Shown here: piece by piece, positions 26,156 through 35,691 of the stretch
How the letters are laid out: each line of letters begins with the position of its first letter
Numbering within the stretch: position 1 is the stretch's first letter
Origin: Streptomyces sp. NBC_01408
Lineage (GTDB): Bacteria; Actinomycetota; Actinomycetes; Streptomycetales; Streptomycetaceae
Assembly (NCBI RefSeq): GCF_026340255.1
Contig: NZ_JAPEPJ010000002.1
Location: 620,001-684,000, forward strand
Length of the DNA stretch: 64,000 nt
Direction: 5' to 3'
The notes under the pieces: model-generated
What the model was told of the DNA's origin: nothing
What the model saw: only the letters and a program-made list of their open reading frames with translations
Database searches by the model: none
Program-made: the position numbers and the translations under genes

Positions 26156-28507
26156 TCACTGCCTGGCCATGTGCATGCGCATCTCGCTGTCCGCGTCGGT
26201 TATGAGCTCGCCCGACACGTCGACGGTCACGGTGTGGAGTGTGCCGGTGAACCGGAACGGTGCCTGGTAATCGGGCGTGACCGGTTGGCCGGGGTTGGCG
26301 CCGCAGGTCAGGCCGCCGGGGTTGAAGACGATGGGGGTGGTCACCGCGACATCGGTTTCTGCCACCAGGGTGCGGTCGATGTAGAGCTGGGCGCGCCCGG
26401 GCATGCCTTTGCCGGCGGCCAGGTCGGGTTTGCCCGTCGGTTCGAATTCGAAGCGCAGCTCGTGCCGGCCCGTGGGCACCGGGTCGGGCGAGGACACGGT
26501 GTAGATGGCTCGCGAGACGTAGTTGTGGACGTACGTCAGCTTGCCGTCCTTGATGTAGAGGCTCCAGCCGCCCGCACCTGAACCCTGGCTCATCAGTACG
26601 CCTTCGGCGCCATCGGCGGGGATCTCCACGTCGGCGGTGACGCTGTGCGGGCGGTTGAGGACGCGTGGGGCGACGGAGGTCGGCAGGGTCTGGGTGCCGG
26701 GCCGGAAGGTATAGCTGGTCCGGGCTGTGGTGATCTGCGGACGTTCCACGCTCATCCGTGCCAGGACGCTGCCGTCGATCGGGAGCACGCCGTACTTGCC
26801 GGCCTCCACGTACCACAGGGACACCATTTCGATGACCTTGTCGCGGTGCTCTGCGGCAACGTCACGGGTCTCCGCGAAGTCCTCGTCTACGTGGTAGAGC
26901 TCCCAGGAGTTGGCGTCGAGTCCGGCGAGCGTCTCGGAGGTGATGGGTGTGCCGAAGGGCTGGTCAGCCTCGGTGAAGGAGGGTCCGGGCCAGGGGCACA
27001 CGGCGCGCCAGCCGTTGTGGTCGATGGCGCGGTGTCCGAGCATCTCGAAGTACTGGGTGTGGTGGCGGGTCTTCGCGTTCGGCTTGTCGAAGGTGTGGGC
27101 GAAGCTGACGCCGTGCAGGGGGGACTGGGTGACGCCCTTGATGGTGTCGGGCGGCTCGATGCCGAGGACGTCCAGGACGGTGGGGACAATGTCCACGAGG
27201 TGTGCGTACTGGGTGCGCACCTCTCCTCTCGCCGTGATACCACGCGGCCAGTGCACGAGGAACGGGTCGCTGGCGCCTCCGCGGTAGGTCTCCCTCTTCC
27301 AGCGCCGGAACGGGGTGTTGCCCGCCCATGTCCAGCCCCAGGGGTAGTGGTTGAACGTGGTCGGGCCGCCGAGTTCGTCGATGGCCCGCAGACTGTCCTC
27401 GATCGGCTCGGGGGCGTTGTTGAAGAACTGCGCCTCGTTCGTGGTCCCGGTGACCCCGCCCTCCGCGCTGGCTCCGTTGTCGGAGACAACCATGATCAGC
27501 GTGTTGTCGAGCTCGCCGGTCTCCTGGAGGAAGTCCAGGAGCCGCCCGATCTGGTCGTCCGTGTGGGAGAGGAATCCGGCGTAGACCTCCATCATGCGTG
27601 CGGCGAGGTGCCGGGCGTCCGGGTTCAGGGACTCCCAGTCCGGGACGTCCGGGTCGTGGCGGGACAGCTCGGTGCCGGGAGGGACGATGCCCAGTCTCTT
27701 CTGATTCGCGAACGTCACTTCGCGGTAGGCGTCCCAGCCGTCGTCGAACTGCCCCCGGTAGCGGTCCGCCCACTCACGCGGCACATGGTGCGGTGCGTGG
27801 GTTGCTCCGGTGGAGAAGTTGAGGAAGAACGGCTTGTCGGGGGCGACCTGCTTGGCATCGGAGATGAAGAGAATCGCCTTGTCCGCCAGGTCCGCCGTGA
27901 AGTGGTATCCCTGCTCTGGTGAGGCGGGGGGCTCGACCTGGTGGTTGTCGTACACGAGTTCGGGATACCACTGGTTGGTATCGCCGCCGAGGAAGCCGTA
28001 GAACCGCTCGTAGCCGCGGCCCAGCGGCCAGCGGGCGTACGGGCCGGCGGGGGACTCCTGCTCCGAGGGCATCAGGTGCCACTTGCCGAGCATGTACGTG
28101 TTGTAGCCGTGCTCCAGCAGCATCTCGGACAGGAACCCGTTCTCGAACGGGATGTTGCCGTTGTAGCCCGGGTACCCGGTGGCCATCTCGGTGATCGCCG
28201 CCATGGCGTTGGCGTGATGGTTGCGGCCGGTGATGATGCAGGAACGCGACGGCGAGCAGAGGGCCGTGGTGTGCATGTTGTTGTAGAGCAGACCGCCCGC
28301 GGCCAGAGAGTCGATACGGGGTGTCTGCAGCGGACTGCCGTAGCAGCCGAACTGCCCGTAGCCCGTGTCGTCGAGCACGATCATCAGCACGTTGGGAGAT
28401 CCCGGCACCGTGCGTGTCGGCTCGGGCCATGCGGGACTGGACGCATCCGTGGTCCGCCCGATCACTCCGGGGAAGGCGCTCCCCGGCTTGTACGCGTTCA
28501 CTGGCAT
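26156..28507 (-). CDS. Arylsulfatase-type sulfatase
   Basis: A 783-residue sulfatase, similar in length to mycobacterial AtsA. Motifs: NVLMIVLDDTGYGQFGCYG (metal-binding Asp pair), then ALCSPSRSCIITGRNHH with the formylglycine site C84-S-P-S-R, and GKWHL further on. The C-terminal part (about 610-783) is beta-rich, with VTADVEIP, GRHELRFEF and AQLYIDRTLVAE segments, like a LamG/jelly-roll domain. A formylglycine-generating enzyme is needed and is not in the window. ATG 28507 is chosen because GGAGG lies 9 bases upstream; the longer form from 28633 has an unlikely N-terminus. No signal peptide is visible, so it is probably cytoplasmic. Confidence 0.93.
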   Translation of the reverse strand: MPVNAYKPGSAFPGVIGRTTDASSPAWPEPTRTVPGSPNVLMIVLDDTGYGQFGCYGSPLQTPRIDSLAAGGLLYNNMHTTALCSPSRSCIITGRNHHANAMAAITEMATGYPGYNGNIPFENGFLSEMLLEHGYNTYMLGKWHLMPSEQESPAGPYARWPLGRGYERFYGFLGGDTNQWYPELVYDNHQVEPPASPEQGYHFTADLADKAILFISDAKQVAPDKPFFLNFSTGATHAPHHVPREWADRYRGQFDDGWDAYREVTFANQKRLGIVPPGTELSRHDPDVPDWESLNPDARHLAARMMEVYAGFLSHTDDQIGRLLDFLQETGELDNTLIMVVSDNGASAEGGVTGTTNEAQFFNNAPEPIEDSLRAIDELGGPTTFNHYPWGWTWAGNTPFRRWKRETYRGGASDPFLVHWPRGITARGEVRTQYAHLVDIVPTVLDVLGIEPPDTIKGVTQSPLHGVSFAHTFDKPNAKTRHHTQYFEMLGHRAIDHNGWRAVCPWPGPSFTEADQPFGTPITSETLAGLDANSWELYHVDEDFAETRDVAAEHRDKVIEMVSLWYVEAGKYGVLPIDGSVLARMSVERPQITTARTSYTFRPGTQTLPTSVAPRVLNRPHSVTADVEIPADGAEGVLMSQGSGAGGWSLYIKDGKLTYVHNYVSRAIYTVSSPDPVPTGRHELRFEFEPTGKPDLAAGKGMPGRAQLYIDRTLVAETDVAVTTPIVFNPGGLTCGANPGQPVTPDYQAPFRFTGTLHTVTVDVSGELITDADSEMRMHMARQ

Positions 28508-28973
28508 CGCGGCTGTCCTCCCTCCCGCCGAACCGTCGGGCGGCCCGAGCGGGTGGACCTTGCGAAACGAATCACGGCCGACGCCTTCGCCGACCGTGCC
28601 GGTGAGCCCCGGGCTGTTGCCGCAATGCCCCACCCGGCGGCCGCAAGGGTGCTCTTGGGTGCCTGCGACGACGTACTCGACTGAAGAAGTGCTGCGATGC
28701 GGTCGGCTCCGCGAGCCGATTTGCTCAATCGGCAGTTACGGCGTTGCGGCCGATGTCTCAGCGCACGGCATCTCGCGCCGGTTTGACGCCGAGCGCAATC
28801 CAGTTGCCGGAGTGGTTGGCATACCGCACCCTTTTCACCTTAGATTCTCGACAGACTGGCTGCCACTGGGACAGTCGGCGTTCGTCCGGTGCGCTGCAGG
28901 TGACAAGGGCCCCGTCGCCCCGTCGACGAACACGTCGCAGGTTGTGCCGCGGCCCTTACGAGGGCAGGGCAGA
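28508..28973. other. Divergent promoter region
   Basis: About 470 bases between the sulfatase and the SRPBCC gene. It contains a compact hairpin, TCGGCTC-CGC-GAGCCGA (28703-28719), which could be an operator or terminator, and an AT-richer stretch near 28800-28860. No gene is supported. Confidence 0.4.
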
Positions 28974-29471
28974 ATGGTATTCATGGTCCGGCATTGGCAT
29001 TCACTCACGCCGAGTGGGGACGCGTTCCTCAAGTCCGCGCCCTTTTGTTACGTGCATTCGATTGAGACCACGGTTTCGGTCGAGCGACTCTGGGAAGTTC
29101 TTGCCGGTGATGCATTGGTCCGCTGGGTTCGCGTGTTCACCGGCCTCCGCTGGGTTTCGCCACACCCGTTCGGCGTCGGGACTGTGCGAGAAGTGACGCT
29201 GCTGGGAATGTTCACCGCCCGTGAGCGCTTCTTCCGCTGGGGCGAGGGGCACCGGTTTACATTCAGCGTCTTCGAGGCGTCCCTCCCCGGCCTGCGCCGG
29301 GCGGCGGAGGACTGGATCATCGAGCCCACCCCCTCGGGCTCACGTCTCACCTGGACGATGGCCATCGAGCCACACCGCCTGGCCACCCCGCTGTTGTGGA
29401 TCAGCAGCCCACTCATCGGGCTCATGAATCGTCGCGCCCTGCGGACGATCCGCATCCGCGTCGGGAGCTGA
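28974..29471 (+). CDS. SRPBCC-fold (START/cyclase-like) protein
   Basis: A 165-residue protein with the helix-grip pattern. The N-terminal strand YVHSIETTVSVERLWEVLAG is typical of SRPBCC proteins (x.I.....VW..l.d). It has VSPHPFGVGTVREVTLLG, a RFTFSVFEASLPGL segment, and the closing WIIEPTPSGSRLTWTMAIEP before a C-terminal helix. Such proteins bind hydrophobic ligands; some act as cyclases or resistance proteins. ATG 28974 has GAGGG upstream; ATG 28983 is possible. It is a lone gene divergent from the sulfatase. The ligand is unknown. Confidence 0.8.
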   Translation: MVFMVRHWHSLTPSGDAFLKSAPFCYVHSIETTVSVERLWEVLAGDALVRWVRVFTGLRWVSPHPFGVGTVREVTLLGMFTARERFFRWGEGHRFTFSVFEASLPGLRRAAEDWIIEPTPSGSRLTWTMAIEPHRLATPLLWISSPLIGLMNRRALRTIRIRVGS

Positions 29472-29714
29472 CGCCGGAGCCTGCGGCTCCGCCCCCGCGA
29501 TCACCGACAACACACCGACCGAGCCCCCCTCGCGGGAGGTGCGAGCACCCGCACGGGCCCCGGTCTGTGAGCCCAGACACAACGACCGGCTCGACCCTCA
29601 CCCCATGCGTACGATATGCCCGAAATACCGCTCCGCGCGGCGCGGGGTCCGGGCCGCCGGGTGTCGTATCGGTCGACCGGGGGGTGTCCCCGGATCTGTA
29701 CGGAGGGCCATTCG

Positions 29715-30041
29715 ATGGTGCGACTGTCTTCCCCGGGCGATGCCCGCGTGCGTGCCGTGAGCGAAGCACTGGGCCCGTTCGCGTGGCGGGGGCTCACTCC
29801 CGAGATGGTCAGCCGTCGCGCGCTCGCCGCGATCGACGGACACGGGGTGGCCGACGCGGCTCCGGTGACCCGCCTTGACGAGCGGATCGACGTACTCGTC
29901 GGCTTTCTTGCCGGCTGCCAGTGGCGCTCGCTGACGACCGCCGCCCTGAGCCGCCAGCTGGTGACCGCCTTCGACGCATGGCATCACGAGAGCCAATGGC
30001 TTGAGATCGAGCTCCGCTGGTCGATGGAAAGGGGCGGCTGA
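29715..30041 (+). CDS. Small protein of unknown function
   Basis: A 108-residue ORF with a good ribosome-binding site (GGAGGG, 7 bases before ATG 29715) and Streptomyces-like codon use. It is rich in charged and aromatic residues toward the end (AWHHESQWLEIELRW) and has no membrane segment or signal peptide. Helices are likely through most of its length. I do not recognise the family. It stands alone between the SRPBCC gene and the DUF6230-like operon. Confidence 0.65.
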   Translation: MVRLSSPGDARVRAVSEALGPFAWRGLTPEMVSRRALAAIDGHGVADAAPVTRLDERIDVLVGFLAGCQWRSLTTAALSRQLVTAFDAWHHESQWLEIELRWSMERGG

Positions 30042-30328
30042 GCCGCACGAAGAAGCCCTCACGCTCAACGACGGGCCGACTGCCCTGAACATGCCATTGC
30101 TCGCCGGGCCTGCCGCGGCTCGAGCGACAGTCGGCCGATCGCAGACATCGCCCACATCGGGCCACGGCCTGTCATCCGGATGCCGCAACGGAGACAGCAT
30201 CACCCGCCTGGCCGACCTGACGTGCCCTCCCCTGTCCCACCCGGAAGTCTAGGATCCGCGACTAGACAGAGGGACGTCATCTGCTCCTTCTGGCACAGCG
30301 GGCCCACCTCATGATCGGAGGAGACGGG

Positions 30329-30952
30329 ATGCCGCACCGCGCCGGCAAGACCTCCTGGAAACGCTTCGCCGCCGTTCTCGTCCCCGGCGTCACGGCCGCC
30401 GCGGCCCTCGGGATCAGCATGGCGCAAGGAGCACTGGCCGCGTCGTTCTTCATCTCCGGCCAGAAGTTCCAGGTGGCCGTGGACACGCTGAACGCGGATG
30501 GGCTGAGCATCTACGGCATGGTGGACGTGACCAGGAAGGGAACCCTCGTGCCGGTCGTGGTCACCGGGGTGAGCCGTGCGAAGATCAGCGGGCTGTGCCA
30601 GTCCGTGGTGGTCCCGATCCCGGTCCTCGGCCCGTACACCCTCAGACTCACCGGCGGCGAGCAGAGCCAGGTCCAGGCGAAGAACCTGTTCCTCGACGCG
30701 ACCTCCCTGTCGATCGGACAGGCGAACTTCGACAACATCGACATCGGAGTGGCGGCCGGCTCCGTCAGCAAGGGCCCGATCAATCCGGCGGACAAGGATT
30801 CCCGGTTCTTCGACCCCAACGGCTTTGCCCAGCAGGCGAATTCGGCCGTCCTGAGCAACGTGCACGCGACCACCGTCGCGGTCTCGGCCGCCACGTTCAA
30901 CGTCCCGGACCTCGACGTGCGACTCAAACAAGGCCATCACGAGTGCTTCTGA
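30329..30952 (+). CDS. DUF6230-family exported protein
   Basis: A 207-residue protein with an N-terminal signal or anchor (FAAVLVPGVTAAAALGISMA, ending near QGALA) followed by a beta-rich domain: SFFISGQKFQVAVDTLNADG, GMVDVTRKGTLVPVVVTG and QAKNLFLDATSLSIGQANF. This matches the Streptomyces DUF6230 family, some members of which were annotated as spore-associated or cholesterol-esterase homologues without proof. ATG 30329 has GGAGGAG just upstream; ATG 30311 overlaps that site and is rejected. It is followed by the DUF6114-like membrane protein, the usual partner, so the pair probably works at the cell envelope. Confidence 0.85.
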   Translation: MPHRAGKTSWKRFAAVLVPGVTAAAALGISMAQGALAASFFISGQKFQVAVDTLNADGLSIYGMVDVTRKGTLVPVVVTGVSRAKISGLCQSVVVPIPVLGPYTLRLTGGEQSQVQAKNLFLDATSLSIGQANFDNIDIGVAAGSVSKGPINPADKDSRFFDPNGFAQQANSAVLSNVHATTVAVSAATFNVPDLDVRLKQGHHECF

Positions 30953-31028
30953 CCCCCTGAACCGAAAACGCACCCCTCGCGCCCGCTCGCCGCATCCAGC
31001 CACCCGCCGCGCACCATGGAAAGGCCAC

Positions 31029-31511
31029 GTGTTCCTCGACCTCTTCGGAAGACACCGGAACGTGCGCGTCGGGGCAGCCGGCGCACGCCATCAATTCAGG
31101 ATCTGGCGGGGCAAACGTCCCTTCTGGGCCGGGCTGTTCACCCTCGTGGCGGCGCTCCCGATCATCTACATCCCGTACGCACACTTGGACTTCGGATCCA
31201 TCCCGCTGGCGCTGTCGACCGCAGGCGGTGCGGGGTCGCTGGTCATCGGGGTTCTCCTTGTGGCCCTGGGCCTCTCCCTCTGGTTCCACCAGCAGGTGCG
31301 CGTTTTCGCCGGCATCACGGTGATCCTGCTTGCCCTCGTGTCGTTTCCCGTCGCCAACCTCGGGGGCCTCCTCATCGGGTTGTTCTCCGGCCTGATCGGC
31401 GGCTCCCTGGCCTGCGCCTGGATCCCCCCGACGGGCACCTCCGAACCGCAGCCCGCAACGAACCATGCACCAACGACCATCCCCGCGGGTGAGGAGCACG
31501 GTGAGGAGTGA
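31029..31511 (+). CDS. DUF6114-family membrane protein
   Basis: A 160-residue integral membrane protein with a GTG start preceded by GAAAGG. After a short basic N-terminus (FRIWRGKRPFWAG) there are about four hydrophobic segments: LFTLVAALPIIYIP, SLVIGVLLVALGLSLWF, FAGITVILLALVSFPVA and LLIGLFSGLIGGSLACAW. A Pro/Thr-rich tail follows. The pattern fits DUF6114, which regularly follows DUF6230. The reaction is unknown. The next gene overlaps its end by 11 bases. Confidence 0.85.
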   Translation: MFLDLFGRHRNVRVGAAGARHQFRIWRGKRPFWAGLFTLVAALPIIYIPYAHLDFGSIPLALSTAGGAGSLVIGVLLVALGLSLWFHQQVRVFAGITVILLALVSFPVANLGGLLIGLFSGLIGGSLACAWIPPTGTSEPQPATNHAPTTIPAGEEHGEE

Positions 31512-32217
31512 CGACCCGGACGGTCGTGCAGTAAGCAGAGAGCAATCCGACCCGAATCATCTGAGCAGGGCGACGAAGAGCCGCTCGACCGGCCGGCTAC
31601 TGCGGCCCCTCGCCTGCGCGGTGGCAGCGGCCGGCCTGCCCGTGGTCCTCCCACTCGCCACACCAGCGGCCTCCAAGGCGCTACTCACCCCCGGCGACAT
31701 CCGCACCTCCGCGGCGCCGGCCGAAACCGGCACTCCGACCGACCAGCGGCCGACCCACCCGGCGAACGTCCCCTGGGAACTGCGCGCCGGCAGACTCGTG
31801 CTCCACGGCAGCACCTTCCACGGCGTGGTCACCGTGCGGACCACAGCCGGGTCCGAGCGAGTCCTGAAGTTCACCGCACGCTCGCTGGACATCGTCGATC
31901 TCGGCCTGAGCGCGGGCCACGGCCGAGCAGCGATGCGCCTGCGGGCCAAGCCCGCAACCACATCCACAGCCACCGGCAAGGAAGTGGTGACTCTGTATAC
32001 CCAGAAGCTGTCCGGCACAGTGACCAGCCTGGACGGCGCACCCCTGCCGGCGGACCGCAGCGTCACCCTCACGCCCGACACCCTGCCCCCGTGGCTCCCT
32101 CACCCGACTGCTCCCACCCGCACGCTCACCTTCGAAAACGTGACCGCTTCACAGGTCGCCCCGTTCAACGGCACCCTTTCCATCACCGGGGCCGCCTTCA
32201 ACACCGCAGACGAGTAA
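31501..32217 (+). CDS. Exported protein of unknown function, third gene of the DUF6230/DUF6114 unit
   Basis: A 238-residue protein starting at GTG 31501 (GAGGAG 4 bases upstream) and overlapping the previous gene by 11 bases. A basic region and hydrophobic stretch at about residues 30-60 (LLRPLACAVAAAGLPVVLPL, then ATPAASKA) look like a signal peptide. The mature part is beta-rich and Thr-rich (LVLHGSTFHGVVTVRTTAGS, TLTFENVTASQVAPFNGTLS), similar in style to the DUF6230-like protein. I infer a secreted or surface partner of the other two. No enzyme motif is seen. Confidence 0.75.
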   Translation: MRSDDPDGRAVSREQSDPNHLSRATKSRSTGRLLRPLACAVAAAGLPVVLPLATPAASKALLTPGDIRTSAAPAETGTPTDQRPTHPANVPWELRAGRLVLHGSTFHGVVTVRTTAGSERVLKFTARSLDIVDLGLSAGHGRAAMRLRAKPATTSTATGKEVVTLYTQKLSGTVTSLDGAPLPADRSVTLTPDTLPPWLPHPTAPTRTLTFENVTASQVAPFNGTLSITGAAFNTADE

Positions 32218-32469
32218 CCCAAGTGATCCGGGGGATTCCGCCCCTGCTCTCGCCGCTGCTCCGGCCGAGCGGAGTGCATGGCCAGTTGTGGGACACGGCC
32301 TGCTGTCGCGACGGTCTGGATACGTCTGACTGCTACAACAACCTTTGGGCCGGATCTCGGATGATGCCGACAAGGGTGCTTTTGCGGGTCGGGGCTCCTG
32401 GTCGCGATCCACAGCCGGCGAGTACGTGCTGCCGGCATTGGCACACTCGTCGGCACGTGGAGGCGGTTC

Positions 32470-35400
32470 ATGGGCGGACCAAGCGCACAGCCAGACCCGC
32501 CGGTGATCAGGCAGGTGCGGTACGACAGCAGCGTCCTGACCGTCTCCTGGAGCGGGCCCGGACGGCCGAACCCCGTGCCGACGTATGTGGTGTACGTGCT
32601 GAACGGCGACCGGACGGTTGCAGAGGCCTGGGCCGGGGCGGCGACCAATGCCTCACTGCCTCTCGACGTGGCGCCTGGCCAGACCTACCGGGCCCAAATT
32701 GGGATGTACACCAGCAATTCGGATCCGAAGTACTCTCCGGAGACCCCGATCGTCACCGACACCTCCACGGTCGAGCGGGCCGAGACGGACCCGGTGAGCG
32801 GCGCCCTGACGCTGTCCTGGAAGGCCGCGGACACCGACGACTTCCTGGTGCGGCTCGTGGTCAACGGCACCGCGCCGGATCCGGAAGCCCCGGTCGCCGG
32901 CGGATCGTTCGTCGTCAAGCAGCCACCGCCGCCGGGCTCGACCGTGGCGGCCACACTCGCCCGTGTCCGGACCGGCGAGGACGTGGTGTCCATCGGCCCG
33001 CACGGCCCCGGGTTCGCGGCGCCCACCGAGCGGCCCGAACTACTCGCCGTCGAGTTCGACGCCGGCCTGCTCTCGGTGGCCTGGGCCGCCGTCCCGACCG
33101 CGGACGCCTACTGGATCAGTGTGTTGAACGACCACGGGGTGTTCTTCGTGGCCGCCGAGGTCCACGCGCCCGCGACGACGGCCGAGCTGGAGCCCGGCAT
33201 CGCCGACGACGGCGCGTACAGCGTCGTCGTCCAGGCCGTCAACAAGGCGGGCTCCGGGCCTCCGTCGCCGCCGCTCCGGATCCGGCTCACGCTGCCGGGC
33301 GTCACATCGGTGACGTCGGACGGCACGACGGTCTCGATCGACGTGGAGCCGCCGGATTTCGCACCCACCGCGTACGACGCCGTCCTGTTCCGCGACGGTG
33401 TGCCGGTCCGCCGGGAGACCCTGAGCCCCGCGCCGACGCTGTCGCTCGCCGTTCCCGGGCCGCTGCCGCGCGGCGCGGCGTACGCGGTATCGGTCCGCGG
33501 GCGGGCCGGGCGCTCGGCCGGCCCGGCGGTGACGGCCCCGGTCGTGCCGGCCGCACCGGCCGTCGCGTCGGTGGTCTGCGACGAGGAGCTCGTCGTGGCC
33601 GCGACGGCCGGCGAGCTGCCCCAAGGGGTCCCGATCGAGGCGGTGCTGTACGTCGACGGGGTTCCGGACACGCCTCAGCAGGTGGGCCCGGACGGCACCG
33701 CCGAGTTCCCCGTGCCGGACGGCGACGCCGCCGTCGCCGTCGCCGTCCGCGGGGTCGACGGCGTGGCCACCGGGCCGTGGTCCGTGCCGCTCCCGGCGCC
33801 CACCGAGCCGACCGACCTCACCCTCGCCCGCGTCGACGGCGGACGGGTCGCCCTTGCCTGGGGCGGGCCACCGGACGGGACGTTCCGCGCCGCCGTCGGC
33901 GACACCGCACTCCTGGTGCAGGGCCAGGCCGCCGACCTGCCGCTCACCTCCGGCCTGGCCACGGTCGCCCAGGTCGCCGGCGTGGCGAGGGGACCGGTGA
34001 CGTCCCTCGACCTGGTCACGGCCGGTCCACGGCTCACCGGCGTGGCCGTGGGCGCCGCCCGGAGCGTGGCGCTGGAGTGGACGCCGCCGGAGTCGCCGCC
34101 GCTGACCGGCGTGCAGCCCGTGGTGCGCTGGGCCGGTGCCGAGGTCGAGCTCGACGTCCAGCCGGTCACCGGCGATCCGATCGTCCTGACACTGCCGGAC
34201 GGCATCCCCAACACCGCCACGATCGCGCTGCGGGGACTGGCCGGCACCGCCGTCGGCCCACCCGGCAACGCCGCCGCACTGCTCACCGTCGCACCGACCG
34301 CCGTCAGGGTGGCATACGACGGCGCCGACCTGCGCGTGTCCTGGGACGCGCTGCCCTCGCCGCTCGTCAACGGGTACCGGGTCAGCACGGTCGTCGACGA
34401 GACCGTGACCACGCTCGGCGACACGAGGGCGACCTCCGGCAGCTGGCCGGTGAAGATCGAGGACACCTCCACCGTGGTCGTCGTACAGGCGCTCGCCGGT
34501 CCGGCGGTCGGGGCACCCTCGGAGCCCGTCCCGGTTTTCACCGAGGCGCTGTTCGTCGGCCGTTCGTACGTCGCGCCGCAGCTGGGTCCGGTGCTGACGG
34601 CGACCGACATCACGCTCGGACTGCCGGAGCTGTTCGTGACCCCGCAAGCCGAGGTCGTCGATCTGCCGCTCGGCCTCGTCCTGACGCCGGCCGACTCCGG
34701 GCCGTACGCGTACACGTTGCTGATCCCGGCGACCAGCCCGGTGTGGAACTTCACCGACCGCCCCGACGTGATCGCCAAGTGGGGCGCGCTGCTCTCCCAG
34801 CTGCAGCCGCTCGGCGTCACCCCGTACGGGGTCGGGGCGCTCACCGAGGCGATGTCGCGGTCGATGCCGCAGACGTTCGCCGAGACGCTGTACTTCGCCT
34901 ACGGGCTGCGGTTCGACCGCGGCTGCTTCGACGTGCGCCCCGGCATCGTGATGCGCGTCGAGTACGAGGGCTACCAGATCGCGCCGGGCGCCCAGGGCAA
35001 CCCGCTGTCCGGGTTCGTCACGGCAGGTGTCGCCGACTACGAGGTGGCCTCCTACGACAACTCGGGCACCTGGACCAACGGTCTGGACGCGTTCCTCGAC
35101 GAGCTGGCGCAGCAGAACGGCGTCGACGTGCCGAACCCGTCGGGGCCACCCAACCAGCAGGGTCAGCTGTACGGCAGCGGAGGCGCGTTCGACCTGTTCG
35201 CGAAGGCGCTACGGCTGCCGTACGCGCGCCTGGTCTACCCGAAGACGCTGCTGCCGACGACCACGCCGGGTTCACTGTGGCCCCAGCAGAACGCCGTCCT
35301 GCTGGCGGCCACCTCGCTCGCCGCGCTGGACGCGGCCACCGAGAACGTCCGCCGGCAGGACCCGCCCGGCGGTGGCGTCGCCGCGGCCTACCTGCGCGGT

Positions 35401-35691
35401 CGTGCGGTGGTCCGCGCGATGGTGCGGATCAGCGTGAACGGCGCACCCCGGCTGGTGCCGGTGGGGACGACGCTCGGCAACGTGCTCGCGAGCGTGGGCC
35501 GTCGGCCGTCGGCCGTGCCCGTGCCGCTGAGCGGTGTGACGATGCACCGGCCGCGAACGGCGGCGGCGCCGGCCGACGGAACTGCCGGCGACTGGCTGGT
35601 CGTCCCGGGCTGGGAGCCGCGCGACCCGGCCGCGCTCACGTTGCCGCTCCTGCACGGCGATCGCCTCGATCTCGCGACGGGCCTCGGCTGA
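32470..35691 (+). CDS. Large FN3-like repeat protein, first gene of the giant-protein operon
   Basis: A 1,073-residue protein with a strong ribosome-binding site (GGAGG, 6 bases before ATG 32470). Residues about 10-690 form roughly eight FN3-like beta-sandwich repeats, each with a core like LTVSWS, LTLSWK, LSVAWA, VALAWG, VALEWT or LRVSWD followed by a Tyr/Val-rich strand. The C-terminal third differs: GLPELFVTPQAEVVDLPLG, WNFTDRPDVIAKWGALLSQL and an alpha/beta region of no known family. No signal peptide, lipobox or membrane helix is seen, so it is either cytoplasmic or exported by a non-Sec route. Its stop overlaps the next start (TGATG), so the two are coupled. Probably a scaffold or binding component of one assembly. 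Confidence 0.82.
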   Translation: MGGPSAQPDPPVIRQVRYDSSVLTVSWSGPGRPNPVPTYVVYVLNGDRTVAEAWAGAATNASLPLDVAPGQTYRAQIGMYTSNSDPKYSPETPIVTDTSTVERAETDPVSGALTLSWKAADTDDFLVRLVVNGTAPDPEAPVAGGSFVVKQPPPPGSTVAATLARVRTGEDVVSIGPHGPGFAAPTERPELLAVEFDAGLLSVAWAAVPTADAYWISVLNDHGVFFVAAEVHAPATTAELEPGIADDGAYSVVVQAVNKAGSGPPSPPLRIRLTLPGVTSVTSDGTTVSIDVEPPDFAPTAYDAVLFRDGVPVRRETLSPAPTLSLAVPGPLPRGAAYAVSVRGRAGRSAGPAVTAPVVPAAPAVASVVCDEELVVAATAGELPQGVPIEAVLYVDGVPDTPQQVGPDGTAEFPVPDGDAAVAVAVRGVDGVATGPWSVPLPAPTEPTDLTLARVDGGRVALAWGGPPDGTFRAAVGDTALLVQGQAADLPLTSGLATVAQVAGVARGPVTSLDLVTAGPRLTGVAVGAARSVALEWTPPESPPLTGVQPVVRWAGAEVELDVQPVTGDPIVLTLPDGIPNTATIALRGLAGTAVGPPGNAAALLTVAPTAVRVAYDGADLRVSWDALPSPLVNGYRVSTVVDETVTTLGDTRATSGSWPVKIEDTSTVVVVQALAGPAVGAPSEPVPVFTEALFVGRSYVAPQLGPVLTATDITLGLPELFVTPQAEVVDLPLGLVLTPADSGPYAYTLLIPATSPVWNFTDRPDVIAKWGALLSQLQPLGVTPYGVGALTEAMSRSMPQTFAETLYFAYGLRFDRGCFDVRPGIVMRVEYEGYQIAPGAQGNPLSGFVTAGVADYEVASYDNSGTWTNGLDAFLDELAQQNGVDVPNPSGPPNQQGQLYGSGGAFDLFAKALRLPYARLVYPKTLLPTTTPGSLWPQQNAVLLAATSLAALDAATENVRRQDPPGGGVAAAYLRGRAVVRAMVRISVNGAPRLVPVGTTLGNVLASVGRRPSAVPVPLSGVTMHRPRTAAAPADGTAGDWLVVPGWEPRDPAALTLPLLHGDRLDLATGLG